A DNA stretch of 64,000 nt from Erysipelotrichaceae bacterium (GTDB lineage Bacteria > Bacillota_I > Bacilli_A > Erysipelotrichales > Erysipelotrichaceae). The stretch lies in assembly GCA_017432005.1 (NCBI GenBank), contig JAFRKA010000015.1:1-64000 (forward strand), read 5' to 3'. Shown piece after piece: positions 14,979-23,697 of this stretch (positions are counted from its first letter, which is position 1; every line of letters starts with the position of its first letter). The notes below the pieces were generated by a model. That model was not told the origin of the DNA and made no database searches. It saw nothing but the letters and a program-made list of their open reading frames with translations. The position numbers and the translations under genes were made by a program.

Positions 14979-15942
14979 GAAGTTCAATAAAGCCATCGTC
15001 GTCGGCGATGCCTGCATGGATGTCCATCTGCACATCAGTGATATCCTTGCGGATGTGCAGATCCCCTACAGGACGAGCCTGGGCGGGACCTGCGGCGGCA
15101 GTGTGGCGATGCTTGGAAGACTTGGTGTACCGACAGCCTTTCTGGGTACGATCGGCAATGATTATGCGGGAAGATTCATCCTTGAACAATTGAAGAAGAA
15201 CGGTATCGATACCAGTCTGACCATCATCAGGGATGAACTCAATACGATCATGGTGTATGCCTTCATCGATGAAGAAGGCGAGCGACATCTCTGGGGCTTC
15301 CCCCGTGAAGACCGTGCCTACACCGATCTTGATCTTGAACGTATCGACCTGCAGAAGATCAAAACAGCTTCCTGGCTGCATACTTCCGGCATGAGTCTCC
15401 TGGTGGAAGGCAGTATCCGGGAAAGCGTACCGGAACTGTTCCGGATCGCTTACGAAGCAGGTGTTCCTACTTCTCTCGATCTCAATACGAGAGTGAATGA
15501 TCTGAAGCTGCTGGACCCTGAAGCGGTGTCGGCCATCAGAAAAACACTTCCGTATGTGCGATATCTGACCGGTTCAGCCAAAGATGAATTCTACAGCTTC
15601 TGTCCGTGTGATGACTGGAAAGACAGTGTCAGACATTTCAAAGAAGAAGGAAGGACGATCATAGCCCGGATGGGCAAGGAAGGATACATGATCATATCAG
15701 ACGGTGAAGAAAAGATCTTCCCGTCCTATGAAGTTGAAGTAAAGAACACTACAGGTGCCGGAGACTGTTTCAATGCGGGTCTCATCACCGGTATCCTGGA
15801 AGGAAAAGATATCTATGAAGCGGCGAAATTTGCCAATGCAGTCTCGGGCTACAAGATCTCCCGGGACGAAGAAGAACCTGATTACAGCAAAGAGCTGATC
15901 GAACATTTCATGGAAACGACAGCTTTACGTGAAAACAGCTAA
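14962..15942 (+). CDS. PfkB-family sugar/nucleoside kinase with intact active site
   Basis: The 326-residue product is a PfkB/ribokinase-family kinase with VVGDACMDVHLHISD, the substrate motif GGTCGGSVAMLGRLG, and the intact ATP-side signature NTTGAGDCFNAG, whose last Asp is the catalytic base. It phosphorylates a sugar or nucleoside hydroxyl with ATP in the cytoplasm; ribose or a ribosyl compound fits the context. The start is uncertain: 14962 or 14971 (both ATG) overlap the TrpF-like gene by 17 or 8 bases, and neither has a good ribosome binding site, so coupling to the upstream gene is expected. Together with the Asn-variant kinase it suggests one active and one altered PfkB protein in the pathway. 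Confidence 0.85.
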   Translation: MPVMPEKFNKAIVVGDACMDVHLHISDILADVQIPYRTSLGGTCGGSVAMLGRLGVPTAFLGTIGNDYAGRFILEQLKKNGIDTSLTIIRDELNTIMVYAFIDEEGERHLWGFPREDRAYTDLDLERIDLQKIKTASWLHTSGMSLLVEGSIRESVPELFRIAYEAGVPTSLDLNTRVNDLKLLDPEAVSAIRKTLPYVRYLTGSAKDEFYSFCPCDDWKDSVRHFKEEGRTIIARMGKEGYMIISDGEEKIFPSYEVEVKNTTGAGDCFNAGLITGILEGKDIYEAAKFANAVSGYKISRDEEEPDYSKELIEHFMETTALRENS

Positions 15943-15952
15943 AGGAGGAAAT

Positions 15953-16930
15953 ATGAGAAAGCTGATATTAGACTGTGACCCCGGACATGATGATGCGTTC
16001 GGCATCATGCTGGCAGCACAGAACCTGGACCTTCTCGGTGTAACGACAGTCGGCGGTAACGGCTATCTGGAGAACGTCACCAGGAATGCTCTGGTCGTTC
16101 TGGAGAAGATCGGTAGGACAGACGTACCTGTCTATCCCGGTCATGCCGGACCTTCCACGACGGAACTGATCACCGCTCCGAATGTTCACGGCAAGAGCGG
16201 ACTGGACGGACCGGTCGTAAGTGAACCGAAAAGAAAACCGGAAAAGAAACATGCAGTCGACTTCATCGTCGAGACCGTCATGAGTACCGATCATGTCACT
16301 CTGGCAGCGACCGGACCTCTGACCAATATCGCAGCAGCCTTGAACAGAGAACCGGAGATCGCCAAGCGCGTTGACGGTCTGTATATCATGGGCGGCGGTG
16401 CCTATGCCGGAAACTGGACGGCAGCAGCCGAGTTCAACATCTACGTCGATGCAGAAGCAGCCTACAAGGTCTTCCACAGCGGTATGCCTATCTACATGGT
16501 AGGTGTCAACCTGACCAGACAGTGTCCGGTAAATACGGAGTTCATCGAAAAAGTCAGAGCCATCGGCAATGAGGCTGGAACTTTCGGTGCTGAACTGCTG
16601 GATTTCTTCTCACATGGCGGAGATGCCCATCTCCATGATCCATGTGCTGTAGCCTGGATCATCGATCCGAGCATCATCACGGAAGCTTATCTCCATGTCG
16701 ACATCGAGCTCAACGGCACACTCACCAGAGGCATGACTGTCACGGATCTGCGTTTCTTACAGACTTCTGTTCCGGAGAAAGACATCGATCTGAGTTCCAC
16801 CAAGAGATGGGACGATCCTCCGGTAGGATCGCCGTTCCGCGGCAAGGAGCCTAATACTCATGTTGCCATGAGACTGGATTATCCGAAGTTCGTCGATCTG
16901 GTAGTCAATACCTTAAGCAAATATAACTGA
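15953..16930 (+). CDS. Inosine-uridine preferring nucleoside hydrolase family protein
   Basis: The start at 15953 has AAAGGAGGAAAT before it. The 325-residue enzyme opens with LDCDPGHDD, the Ca2+-binding DxDPGxDD signature of nucleoside hydrolases, followed by TTVGGNGYLENVTRNA, the central ATGPLTNIA strand and HDPCAVAW, which supplies the active-site His-Asp pair. These enzymes cleave the N-glycosidic bond of ribonucleosides to a base and ribose. It is the last gene of the importer cluster, ten bases after the kinase, and fits import, hydrolysis and phosphorylation of the released sugar. A second family member is at 52821-53717. Base preference is not readable. Confidence 0.92.
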   Translation: MRKLILDCDPGHDDAFGIMLAAQNLDLLGVTTVGGNGYLENVTRNALVVLEKIGRTDVPVYPGHAGPSTTELITAPNVHGKSGLDGPVVSEPKRKPEKKHAVDFIVETVMSTDHVTLAATGPLTNIAAALNREPEIAKRVDGLYIMGGGAYAGNWTAAAEFNIYVDAEAAYKVFHSGMPIYMVGVNLTRQCPVNTEFIEKVRAIGNEAGTFGAELLDFFSHGGDAHLHDPCAVAWIIDPSIITEAYLHVDIELNGTLTRGMTVTDLRFLQTSVPEKDIDLSSTKRWDDPPVGSPFRGKEPNTHVAMRLDYPKFVDLVVNTLSKYN

Positions 16931-16942
16931 TTCAAACATAAC

Positions 16943-16972
16943 AAAGGTCCTGCATGATCGCAGGACCTTTTT
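16943..16972. terminator. Bidirectional terminator at the end of the nucleoside cluster
   Basis: AAAGGTCCTGC and GCAGGACCTTT form an 11-bp stem around ATGATC, with T-runs on both strands. It is the first strong terminator after the one behind the lipoprotein gene at 5489, so 5547-16930 is probably one transcription unit. It also faces the minus-strand nitroreductase operon. Confidence 0.88.
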
Positions 16973-16990
16973 CTGTCTTTGGTGATGTTT

Positions 16991-17653
16991 TTACTTCCAT
17001 CTGAAGTTTTCTTTACCGGCTCCCAGTTCAAAGTGACATTTGGCGATGCCAAGATCCATCCTGGTATAGGCCGCATGGCTGGTGGAACTGGCTGAGACGA
17101 TATTGTCTTTACGGCTGAAATAGAATTTCTGCTGGTTTATGGCCGTCGGTGCCAGCAGGACAGCTTCGATGCCTCTTCTGTACCATTCAGGATCATCATC
17201 TTTCAGATCAGCGATCTTTCGGATGTCTTTACTATGATGAGGAACGCCCTGGGTCTTGCCGTAGCCCAGTGAGATGATGATGGTCTCTTTTTCGCCTCTT
17301 TTCACCACAGTCTTCGTCTTGCCGTGAGTGAGACCTACCCAGCAGGTATTGAGTCCCAGCTCCTGAGCCTTGAGGACCAGTTTCTCTCCATAGTATCCGC
17401 ATCTTTCATCAAGACTTTTTTCCTTGGGTCCGACCATTGCGATGTAGTTGTTCACATTCTCAAAGTGACCGTACCTGGCCATCATGGAGTTGAAACATTC
17501 CGGTTCATCATAGAAGATCTGGATGTTCAGTTTTCCTTCAGTGTTCAGTTCCTCAATATAATCATTCAGGATCGCTCTGGTCTTTTCCTCGATCCTTTTA
17601 TCTGTGTACTGTCGTACACTGTGTCTTTCTTTCATCACTTCAAATGCATCCAT
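16991..17653 (-). CDS. Nitroreductase family protein
   Basis: This 220-residue protein opens with MDAFEVMKERHSVRQYTDKR, the FMN-phosphate-binding Arg-Ser-Arg/Val-Arg motif of nitroreductases. It has GYYGEKLVLKAQELGLNTCW in the middle, characteristic of the family, and LAPTAINQQKFYF near the C-end. It resembles the TM nitroreductase subgroup rather than the NfsA/NfsB detoxifying enzymes. Such flavoproteins reduce various substrates with NAD(P)H; the physiological one is unknown. GAAGGAGAACATG sets the start. Its ATG lies three bases from the stop of the lipoprotein gene, so the two are co-transcribed from the lipoprotein promoter. Confidence 0.85.
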   Translation of the reverse strand: MDAFEVMKERHSVRQYTDKRIEEKTRAILNDYIEELNTEGKLNIQIFYDEPECFNSMMARYGHFENVNNYIAMVGPKEKSLDERCGYYGEKLVLKAQELGLNTCWVGLTHGKTKTVVKRGEKETIIISLGYGKTQGVPHHSKDIRKIADLKDDDPEWYRRGIEAVLLAPTAINQQKFYFSRKDNIVSASSTSHAAYTRMDLGIAKCHFELGAGKENFRWK

Positions 17654-17655
17654 GT

Positions 17656-19653
17656 TCAGTTCTCCTTCAGGCTGTTCCAGTGATCCAGCAGTTTTTCATA
17701 TTTTTCTTTATCAGTATCGGTACCGTAGGTATCGACCCATTTTTTGTAGACATCGATCTTGCTTAAGACATTGTCATAGGATGGATGATCAGCTGATACT
17801 ACGGAAGGGATCAGCTTCATACTGTCATAGACCATGCTTTCAAGCAGACTAAGCAGCTGTGTCTTCATGTCTCCTTCTTCATCAAGACCGATCGAGAACA
17901 GTTGAGGGACAAAGCCCATTGTACCGGCTGTGTACCACAGACCGCGGAAGTCGTTGGCGTTTTCTTCCTTATCCGTGAGCGGTGTATTGCGCAGATTGGT
18001 CAGATATACCATGACGATATCTCTGTCCGGATCGATCATGGCCAGCGTTCCGGTCCAGCCCTGATGACCGAAGACATCCGATGTGCTCTGGGTACCGTAG
18101 TACCATGAACGTCTGTCATCTCCCTGTCTGGCCCAGCCCAGTCCTGAGTTGGGGTATTCCGGTGAATTCGGTGAGGTGAACAGATCGATGACGTTGCGGC
18201 TGAAGAAGCGATCATAACCATATCCGCCCGTAAACATGACTGAAGCCAGTCGGGCAAGATCTTCAGCACTGGCGAAGAGTCCTGCGTGTCCGGAGACGCC
18301 GTTCATCGAATACCAGGCCATCTCGTCATGGACCTCACCCTGTACCGTCTCCGTACGTACACCCGGGAAGCTGACAACGCCATCGCGGGTGTTGCCGTTG
18401 AGTTCGGTAGCAGCACAGTCATCTTTCTGATAGCCGTTCTCCAGCGGATTAAAGGTGATCCTTTTCAGTTCCAGCGGTTCAAAGAAGTTTTTCTTAAGAT
18501 ATTCATCAAGAGACATGCCGCTGACTTTTTCGGCGATGAGCGCCAGGATCATGTAGTCGACATCGGAATATTGAGAATCTGTTCCCGGTTCATAAAGGAG
18601 CGGTGTCTTACCGATGGCTTTCTCCGTAGCCTCTCTGGTCTTTTCATTATGATCGCTGCCGGCGTACAGGAGATTGTAGTACTGTTCATCGTAATCCTGA
18701 CTGGCAGCATCGATATTGATGTTGAAATAACGAGGTGCCGACGGGAATCCGGCCGCATGACGAAGCAGATCCCTGATCGTGATCGAAGCTTTCCATTCTT
18801 TCATGGTCTCAAGACCGGGATCAGCTCCGAAAGTGTAGACGAAATCAAGAGTGTCTTCATAGAAACTGTCACCGAGATAATCAGCCGCTTTGCCGTTGAC
18901 GGAGATCTTGCCTTCGCTGACCAGTTTCTGGATCGCGTAGTTTCCCGCAAACATCTTGGTCACGGATGCCAGATCATACATGGTCTGATCATCGGCTTCT
19001 TTTCTATCTTTCAGGATCGTGCCGTACTGATCATAGGAATTGAGATAACCCCAGGTCTTTGTATAGACGAATTTTCCGTTCCTGATGATCGCCAGCTGTG
19101 CACCCGGAAAACCGTAGTTTATATCACTTTCGATCAGATCAGATATAAGATCGAAACATTCATCATGGAATCCTTCATCCTTGAGATCACCGCTGATGAC
19201 AACAGGATATGGGATGTATACCGTGAGCGCATCATCAATGTCTGCCGGATCGATACCGGAGACCTGAACGCTGTTGCGGCCGTTGAGCGCTGTTTTCGCA
19301 AAATCGATACGGTAGATATCGCCCGCATGCGTTTCTTCAAGATCAGCTCTGATCGAATTGATATACAGGTCAAAGGAATCCAGATCTTTGTTTATCCTGA
19401 CGAACATTTCACCCTGACCGGTATAGCCGTAGAAGCTGCACATCGAATTCATCGCCAGTGTATCATCCGGATCACCGATCGCATCAGGGAAGCTCACTTC
19501 CTTCTGCCACGCCGCATCAGGAAGCCGGTCTTTCTTTTCAATTGAAAGAAGAGATGTTTCTTCAATTTCCGGATCTTCAACAACTGTCTCTTCCGGTTTA
19601 CTGCAGGAACAAAGACAGAGCAATATTATCATTATCCATAACAGTTTCTTCAT
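17656..19653 (-). CDS. Surface lipoprotein with serine beta-lactamase/esterase-type domain
   Basis: The 665-residue protein begins with a lipoprotein signal, MKKLLWIMIILLCLCSCSKP (lipobox LCSC). Residues ~60-165 look like a beta-rich accessory domain. From ~170 the class C beta-lactamase/penicillin-binding fold follows: SxxK as SVTK in YDLASVTKMFAG, a Tyr-x-Asn equivalent in YSDVDY, and HQGWTGT as the third motif. Such proteins are typically carboxypeptidases or esterases acting on cell-wall or other extracellular substrates. The C-terminal ~110 residues are helical and unfamiliar. The second motif has Asp where Asn is usual. A resistance role cannot be inferred from this. Confidence 0.8.
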   Translation of the reverse strand: MKKLLWIMIILLCLCSCSKPEETVVEDPEIEETSLLSIEKKDRLPDAAWQKEVSFPDAIGDPDDTLAMNSMCSFYGYTGQGEMFVRINKDLDSFDLYINSIRADLEETHAGDIYRIDFAKTALNGRNSVQVSGIDPADIDDALTVYIPYPVVISGDLKDEGFHDECFDLISDLIESDINYGFPGAQLAIIRNGKFVYTKTWGYLNSYDQYGTILKDRKEADDQTMYDLASVTKMFAGNYAIQKLVSEGKISVNGKAADYLGDSFYEDTLDFVYTFGADPGLETMKEWKASITIRDLLRHAAGFPSAPRYFNINIDAASQDYDEQYYNLLYAGSDHNEKTREATEKAIGKTPLLYEPGTDSQYSDVDYMILALIAEKVSGMSLDEYLKKNFFEPLELKRITFNPLENGYQKDDCAATELNGNTRDGVVSFPGVRTETVQGEVHDEMAWYSMNGVSGHAGLFASAEDLARLASVMFTGGYGYDRFFSRNVIDLFTSPNSPEYPNSGLGWARQGDDRRSWYYGTQSTSDVFGHQGWTGTLAMIDPDRDIVMVYLTNLRNTPLTDKEENANDFRGLWYTAGTMGFVPQLFSIGLDEEGDMKTQLLSLLESMVYDSMKLIPSVVSADHPSYDNVLSKIDVYKKWVDTYGTDTDKEKYEKLLDHWNSLKEN

Positions 19654-19719
19654 AATAAAACTTTAACATAAGTTTACTCAGATGAGGAACTGTGACTGAT
19701 ATAATTAAGGAAGCAGGCA

Positions 19720-21033
19720 ATGGTCAGACTGGAGATAAAAAAGACAGGCATCAACGGTGAAGGTATCGCTTTCTACAGACGCAAGCCGGTCTTCATCGAA
19801 GGATGTCTGAAAGATGAGATCGTGGAATGTGAACCGGAAGATCAGGGATCTTTTTACCGTGCCAAACTGAAAAAGATCCTGAAGAAGAGTCCGCACCGGA
19901 TCAGATCGGAATGTCCTTTTGAACACCTCTGCGGTGCCTGTGCCCTGATGTGCGTCGATTACGAAGAACAGCTGAACATCAAGAAGGAACTGCTGGAAGG
20001 AGCACTGTACAAGTATGCCGGTTACAGCAGAAAGATCGAAGGGACGATCTCAAGTCCTGAGGTACTGCATTACCGCAACAAGTGTAACCTGCCGGTCTTT
20101 GAACATGATGGCAGACTGGTCAATGCGCTTTATCGTCCCGGAACGAACCATCCGGTCCTGATCGATGACTGTCTGATCCATGATGAAGGTGTCGAAAAGA
20201 TCAGGAAACAGATCCTGAGGGTCATGAACGATCATCATCTGCAGGCCTACAGGCATAAAGAGAAAAGCGGTATCCGCCAGCTGATCGTCCGCGGAATAAA
20301 TGAAGAATATCAGGCTGTCATCATTACCGGAAAAGATAATATTCCTGAAGAGGTCATAGATGATCTGAAAAAGATCGAAGGGCTCTGCAGCATCTTCCAG
20401 GGCATCAATACAAAAAAGAATCCGGTGAACATGATGCCGGAAAAACTGAAGAAGCTTTACGGTAAAGACAGGATCGCCATGAAGATCGGCGGATACGAAC
20501 TGTTCTTAAGTCCACAGGCCTTCTTCCAGCTCAATCATCTGCAGGCCGAAAGGATCTATCAGGATGTGAACAGTCTTGTTCCGGAAAACTGCGGCAAGGC
20601 TGTCGAAGCCTACTGCGGTATCGGTGCCATCTCTCTTTTCCTTGGCAATAAGGCAAAGGAAGTATGGGGGATAGAACTGGAAGAAAAGGCTGTAAATGAT
20701 GCGAAGGAGAATGCGAAACAAAACGGTTTCGACAATCTCCACTTCATCTGTGACGATGCCCCTGAAGCTTTAAGAAAGATCACGAAGAAGGAGAAGATCG
20801 ATGTCCTGGTGGTCGATCCGCCAAGGACCGGTCTAGATGAAAGGCTGCTGGAGACCCTGCTGAAGACAAGGATCGGCACAGTCATCTATATCTCCTGCAA
20901 CCCGGCTACACTGGGTAAGGATCTGGCAGTGCTGATGAAGAAATATTCTGTCGAGCTGGTACGGGCTTATGATATGTTTCCGCAGACTGCACATGTGGAA
21001 TCAGTGGCGTTGCTGAAACGAAGCAGATCGTGA
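19720..21033 (+). CDS. 23S rRNA (uracil-5-)-methyltransferase, TrmA/RlmD-like
   Basis: The 437-residue protein has the RumA/RlmCD layout. An N-terminal TRAM-like beta domain is followed by the [4Fe-4S] cysteines C65-x5-C71-x2-C74 (CPFEHLCGAC), then a class I methyltransferase with AVEAYCGIGAISLFL, VVDPPRTGLDE and the catalytic-Cys motif YISCNPATLGKDL. Such enzymes transfer a methyl group from SAM to C5 of a uracil in 23S rRNA (or tRNA). TATAAT at 19700-19705 and AAGGAAG just before the ATG give a very short leader. The exact target uridine cannot be assigned. Confidence 0.9.
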   Translation: MVRLEIKKTGINGEGIAFYRRKPVFIEGCLKDEIVECEPEDQGSFYRAKLKKILKKSPHRIRSECPFEHLCGACALMCVDYEEQLNIKKELLEGALYKYAGYSRKIEGTISSPEVLHYRNKCNLPVFEHDGRLVNALYRPGTNHPVLIDDCLIHDEGVEKIRKQILRVMNDHHLQAYRHKEKSGIRQLIVRGINEEYQAVIITGKDNIPEEVIDDLKKIEGLCSIFQGINTKKNPVNMMPEKLKKLYGKDRIAMKIGGYELFLSPQAFFQLNHLQAERIYQDVNSLVPENCGKAVEAYCGIGAISLFLGNKAKEVWGIELEEKAVNDAKENAKQNGFDNLHFICDDAPEALRKITKKEKIDVLVVDPPRTGLDERLLETLLKTRIGTVIYISCNPATLGKDLAVLMKKYSVELVRAYDMFPQTAHVESVALLKRSRS

Positions 21034-21059
21034 CTACAAAAATTATGGAGGAAAGAACC

Positions 21060-22139
21060 ATGGAAAAATATACAGAACTGGAACAGGTGCTCAATGACCC
21101 ATTGCTGGCTGTGATCACCGATGATATCAGCACCCCGAAAGAGCTCATCAGAGATTACGTCAGATACAGAGCTCTTCCGAAAAAGCTTAAACGTTATTCC
21201 AACTATTACTCAAACAAATTCCTCGGTCACAATGTTCCTGAGATGTATGACCTTGTGAAAGACAGACTGAAAGCTGAAAGTGAGATCTTTGAGGAGCTGG
21301 AACTGCCAAGTGATAAGTATGCGGTCTCAGAACCGGATCTTTACTATAAGGAAGAAAGCTTCAATTCAGGCGAGACGAACATCTGTTTTATCCTCGGACA
21401 TTCAGGAAGCGGAAAATCGATGATGGCAAGGACTCTCGAAGGAGATGACATCGATCACATCGAACTGGATGATCTGCTTTTGACCAAGGATCATTTTACG
21501 GTGGATGAACTGAAGGATTATTCGGATATGTTCTATAGTTTCTTTACCGGCGAAGGAGCGAAATACTACATCGGTGTTCAAGAGCGGGATGAGATCCTTA
21601 AGGAAGAATATGAAGACAAGGTCTTCATCGACTTTGTCAGGTTTGCCATGGATCATGCCAAAAAGCACAGAGACAAGAAATATATCATTGACGGCATCTG
21701 GATCTATCTCTATTTCGATGATCCTTCCATATTCGAAGATTATGCGGTATTCATCAAGGGAACTTCCTTCCTTAAGTCCAAGATCCGGGCAACGAAGAGG
21801 GAGATGCACAGAGACAAGGAAACGCTGCAGGACAGGAAACAGATGTTCGGCAGAGAAGTCAGAAACTATCTTCTGGATGAAGACAAGATCGACAGATATC
21901 GCGACTTCTACAGTGAGAGTCCTTACACCGTATTCAGAGAAGAGGCAAATGATGCCGCAAAGAATGCGGAAGCCGTTTTAAAAGAACTCAACAGTATCGA
22001 CAGCTGCTTCGTGAACGATGATGCGGACGGTATAAAAGAAATACTAAGCAGAGCCGAAGCAGATACGGAATTGTCAAACTGGAACAGACTGAGGATCATC
22101 AACGAGTGTCGATCGGCATTGTTCGATCTGAATTTATGA
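21060..22139 (+). CDS. Uncharacterised P-loop protein (kinase-like)
   Basis: The start at 21060 is preceded by GGAGG with 8-base spacing. The 359-residue protein has about 100 helical, unfamiliar residues (LEQVLNDPLLAVITDDISTP...), then a P-loop domain with Walker A GHSGSGKSM, an acidic ELDDLLL motif and YIIDGIWIYLYFDD as a Walker B-like strand. The order is that of small-molecule or nucleotide kinases, but the substrate is not visible. It starts a run of four closely spaced plus-strand genes of unknown function, with a 41-base gap to the next. I do not recognise the N-terminal domain. Confidence 0.6.
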   Translation: MEKYTELEQVLNDPLLAVITDDISTPKELIRDYVRYRALPKKLKRYSNYYSNKFLGHNVPEMYDLVKDRLKAESEIFEELELPSDKYAVSEPDLYYKEESFNSGETNICFILGHSGSGKSMMARTLEGDDIDHIELDDLLLTKDHFTVDELKDYSDMFYSFFTGEGAKYYIGVQERDEILKEEYEDKVFIDFVRFAMDHAKKHRDKKYIIDGIWIYLYFDDPSIFEDYAVFIKGTSFLKSKIRATKREMHRDKETLQDRKQMFGREVRNYLLDEDKIDRYRDFYSESPYTVFREEANDAAKNAEAVLKELNSIDSCFVNDDADGIKEILSRAEADTELSNWNRLRIINECRSALFDLNL

Positions 22140-22180
22140 TCTGCTGCAGATGAATTGTTTTGAAAAGAGAGTATACATAA

Positions 22181-22825
22181 ATGGCGGATATTAAGAACAG
22201 CGAAATATACTATATCATCGGAACAGCCTATGCAGGTAAATCGACAATGGTGAAGATGCTGGCAGAGAAATATGACGGCATCACCTGTGAGGAGAACTAT
22301 CACGAGAGGCTGATGGATGAAAAACTGGATAAGGATCAGTTTCCCTGTCTCTGTTACACCAGAGATCTGGAAGACTGGCGCGATTTCATCCGCCGTACTC
22401 CGGATGAATATGAAGCATGGATAGATGGAGTCTCAAAGGAATGTGAAATACTGGAACTGCAGATCCTTGAAGAACTGAAGAAACAGGGAAGGAAGATCTT
22501 TGTGGATACCAATATCTCCATTGAGACGCTGAAAAAGATCTCTGATCCGGAACATGTACTGGTGATGCTGACAGATCAGAAGACGAGTGTGGACCGTTTC
22601 TTTGAACGGCCGGACAGAGAAAAGCAGTTCCTGTATCAGCTGCTCAAAAACGAAGACGATCCGGAAGCAGCCATGGCCAATTTCAGGGAATGTCTGCTCA
22701 TGATCAATTCTGAAGAGAGATATCAGCGTTATCTTAATTCCGGTTTTCCGGTACTGTTGAGAGATGACAACAGAAGCTTAGAGGAAACGCTGGCGATCGT
22801 TTCAAAACTATTGAAACTGCAATAA
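22181..22825 (+). CDS. Uncharacterised P-loop kinase-like protein
   Basis: This 214-residue protein has a Walker A motif GTAYAGKST (residues ~14-22), a lid-like acidic middle, and KIFVDTNIS followed by HVLVMLTDQ as core strands. This is the pattern of small shikimate-kinase/AAA-ATPase-like enzymes with a variant Walker A (Ala-Tyr-Ala-Gly). It resembles the preceding protein in fold only. It sits two bases before the PD-(D/E)xK-like gene, so the two are likely translated together. The ATG is preceded by AAAAGAGAG at a rather long spacing. Its function is unknown. Confidence 0.6.
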   Translation: MADIKNSEIYYIIGTAYAGKSTMVKMLAEKYDGITCEENYHERLMDEKLDKDQFPCLCYTRDLEDWRDFIRRTPDEYEAWIDGVSKECEILELQILEELKKQGRKIFVDTNISIETLKKISDPEHVLVMLTDQKTSVDRFFERPDREKQFLYQLLKNEDDPEAAMANFRECLLMINSEERYQRYLNSGFPVLLRDDNRSLEETLAIVSKLLKLQ

Positions 22826-22827
22826 CG

Positions 22828-23697
22828 ATGAGAGGAATAAACGAAAGATTCATTAACGATCTTACAAATGGGGAACTGTCCTTTTTCCTGAAGGAAGTTA
22901 AAAACAGGAGAGAGGATCTTTCGCTTGAAATAAGAGGCGGATATATAAATATCTATTACCGTGGCGGTAATTTACTGAAGATCACCCAGAAAAGGAACGG
23001 CTATGATTTCCGATTCGATGCCCGTTACTGTCTGAACAAGAAAGATGATTCAAATTATGAGAAGATCTCTTCGCTGGATAACAGTTCAACTGAAGAGTAT
23101 ATCAGGATGTTTCCTTTGCTCGAAAAGGAAATGGAAAGCTGGTTTGCGGTCCATCCCAAGCCTGAGCGTCAGTATCAGCATTATCTTCTGCTCAACAATC
23201 CCTCAGTGATCGATATCGAATATCAGGTCGCCGGTCGGATGCGTTTTGATATGCTGATGGTGGAAGACGGACATCTTACTGTTGTCGAGAACAAGTACGG
23301 TCTTGCATCGATCAGCGGCAGTGCCGGTCTGGCCAAACATTATCGGGATATCTGTGATGTACTGGATGATCCCGTACTTAAGAAAGAGATGTATGCGTCG
23401 ATCAGATCGATCATCAGCAACAAAAAGAGTCTGGGTCTGCTGAAAGACGAAAGCATCAGTCTTGATAGTGACAGACCAGAGATCCTTTTTCTTCTGGCTG
23501 ATTATAATATGCGAAGCAGATCCTTAAGCAATGAGATGTCCATGACAGAGAATCGTTATCCAGCCAGGATCATCTATATGTCAGCTGATGAATACATCAT
23601 CGATCCTGCTAAAGAGGCAGATCTGTTCACAAATGAAAACGGGGAGAGAAAGAAATGGATTATCAGTTCCCTTTCGGTGAATATCTTCATCCTTTGA
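22828..23697 (+). CDS. Uncharacterised PD-(D/E)xK nuclease-like protein
   Basis: I do not recognise this 289-residue protein by family. It contains FDMLMVEDGHLTVVENKYG (residues ~153-171), i.e. an Asp, 12 residues and then Glu-x-Lys (E-N-K). That is the active-site arrangement of PD-(D/E)xK nucleases, within a beta-strand-rich region preceded by the Asp/Glu-containing VIDIEYQVAGR. Before it is a beta-rich domain of ~110 residues. The last 45 bases overlap the next gene. A nuclease role is a motif-based inference only; no restriction-modification partner is nearby. Confidence 0.55.
   Translation: MRGINERFINDLTNGELSFFLKEVKNRREDLSLEIRGGYINIYYRGGNLLKITQKRNGYDFRFDARYCLNKKDDSNYEKISSLDNSSTEEYIRMFPLLEKEMESWFAVHPKPERQYQHYLLLNNPSVIDIEYQVAGRMRFDMLMVEDGHLTVVENKYGLASISGSAGLAKHYRDICDVLDDPVLKKEMYASIRSIISNKKSLGLLKDESISLDSDRPEILFLLADYNMRSRSLSNEMSMTENRYPARIIYMSADEYIIDPAKEADLFTNENGERKKWIISSLSVNIFIL

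Noticed and set aside
14424..15035. A 203-residue minus-strand frame across the TrpF-like and kinase genes
   Set aside because: Both plus-strand genes have clear motifs; the minus frame has none.
18286..19545. A 419-residue plus-strand reading frame opposite the lipoprotein gene
   Set aside because: It is the antisense of a clear serine-hydrolase lipoprotein, has no ribosome binding site or recognisable domain, and its composition is that of a shadow frame.
17656..19653. Beta-lactamase conferring antibiotic resistance
   Set aside because: The fold is shared by many carboxypeptidases and esterases; the motif pattern (YSD, HQG) is closer to those and a large unknown C-terminal part is present.
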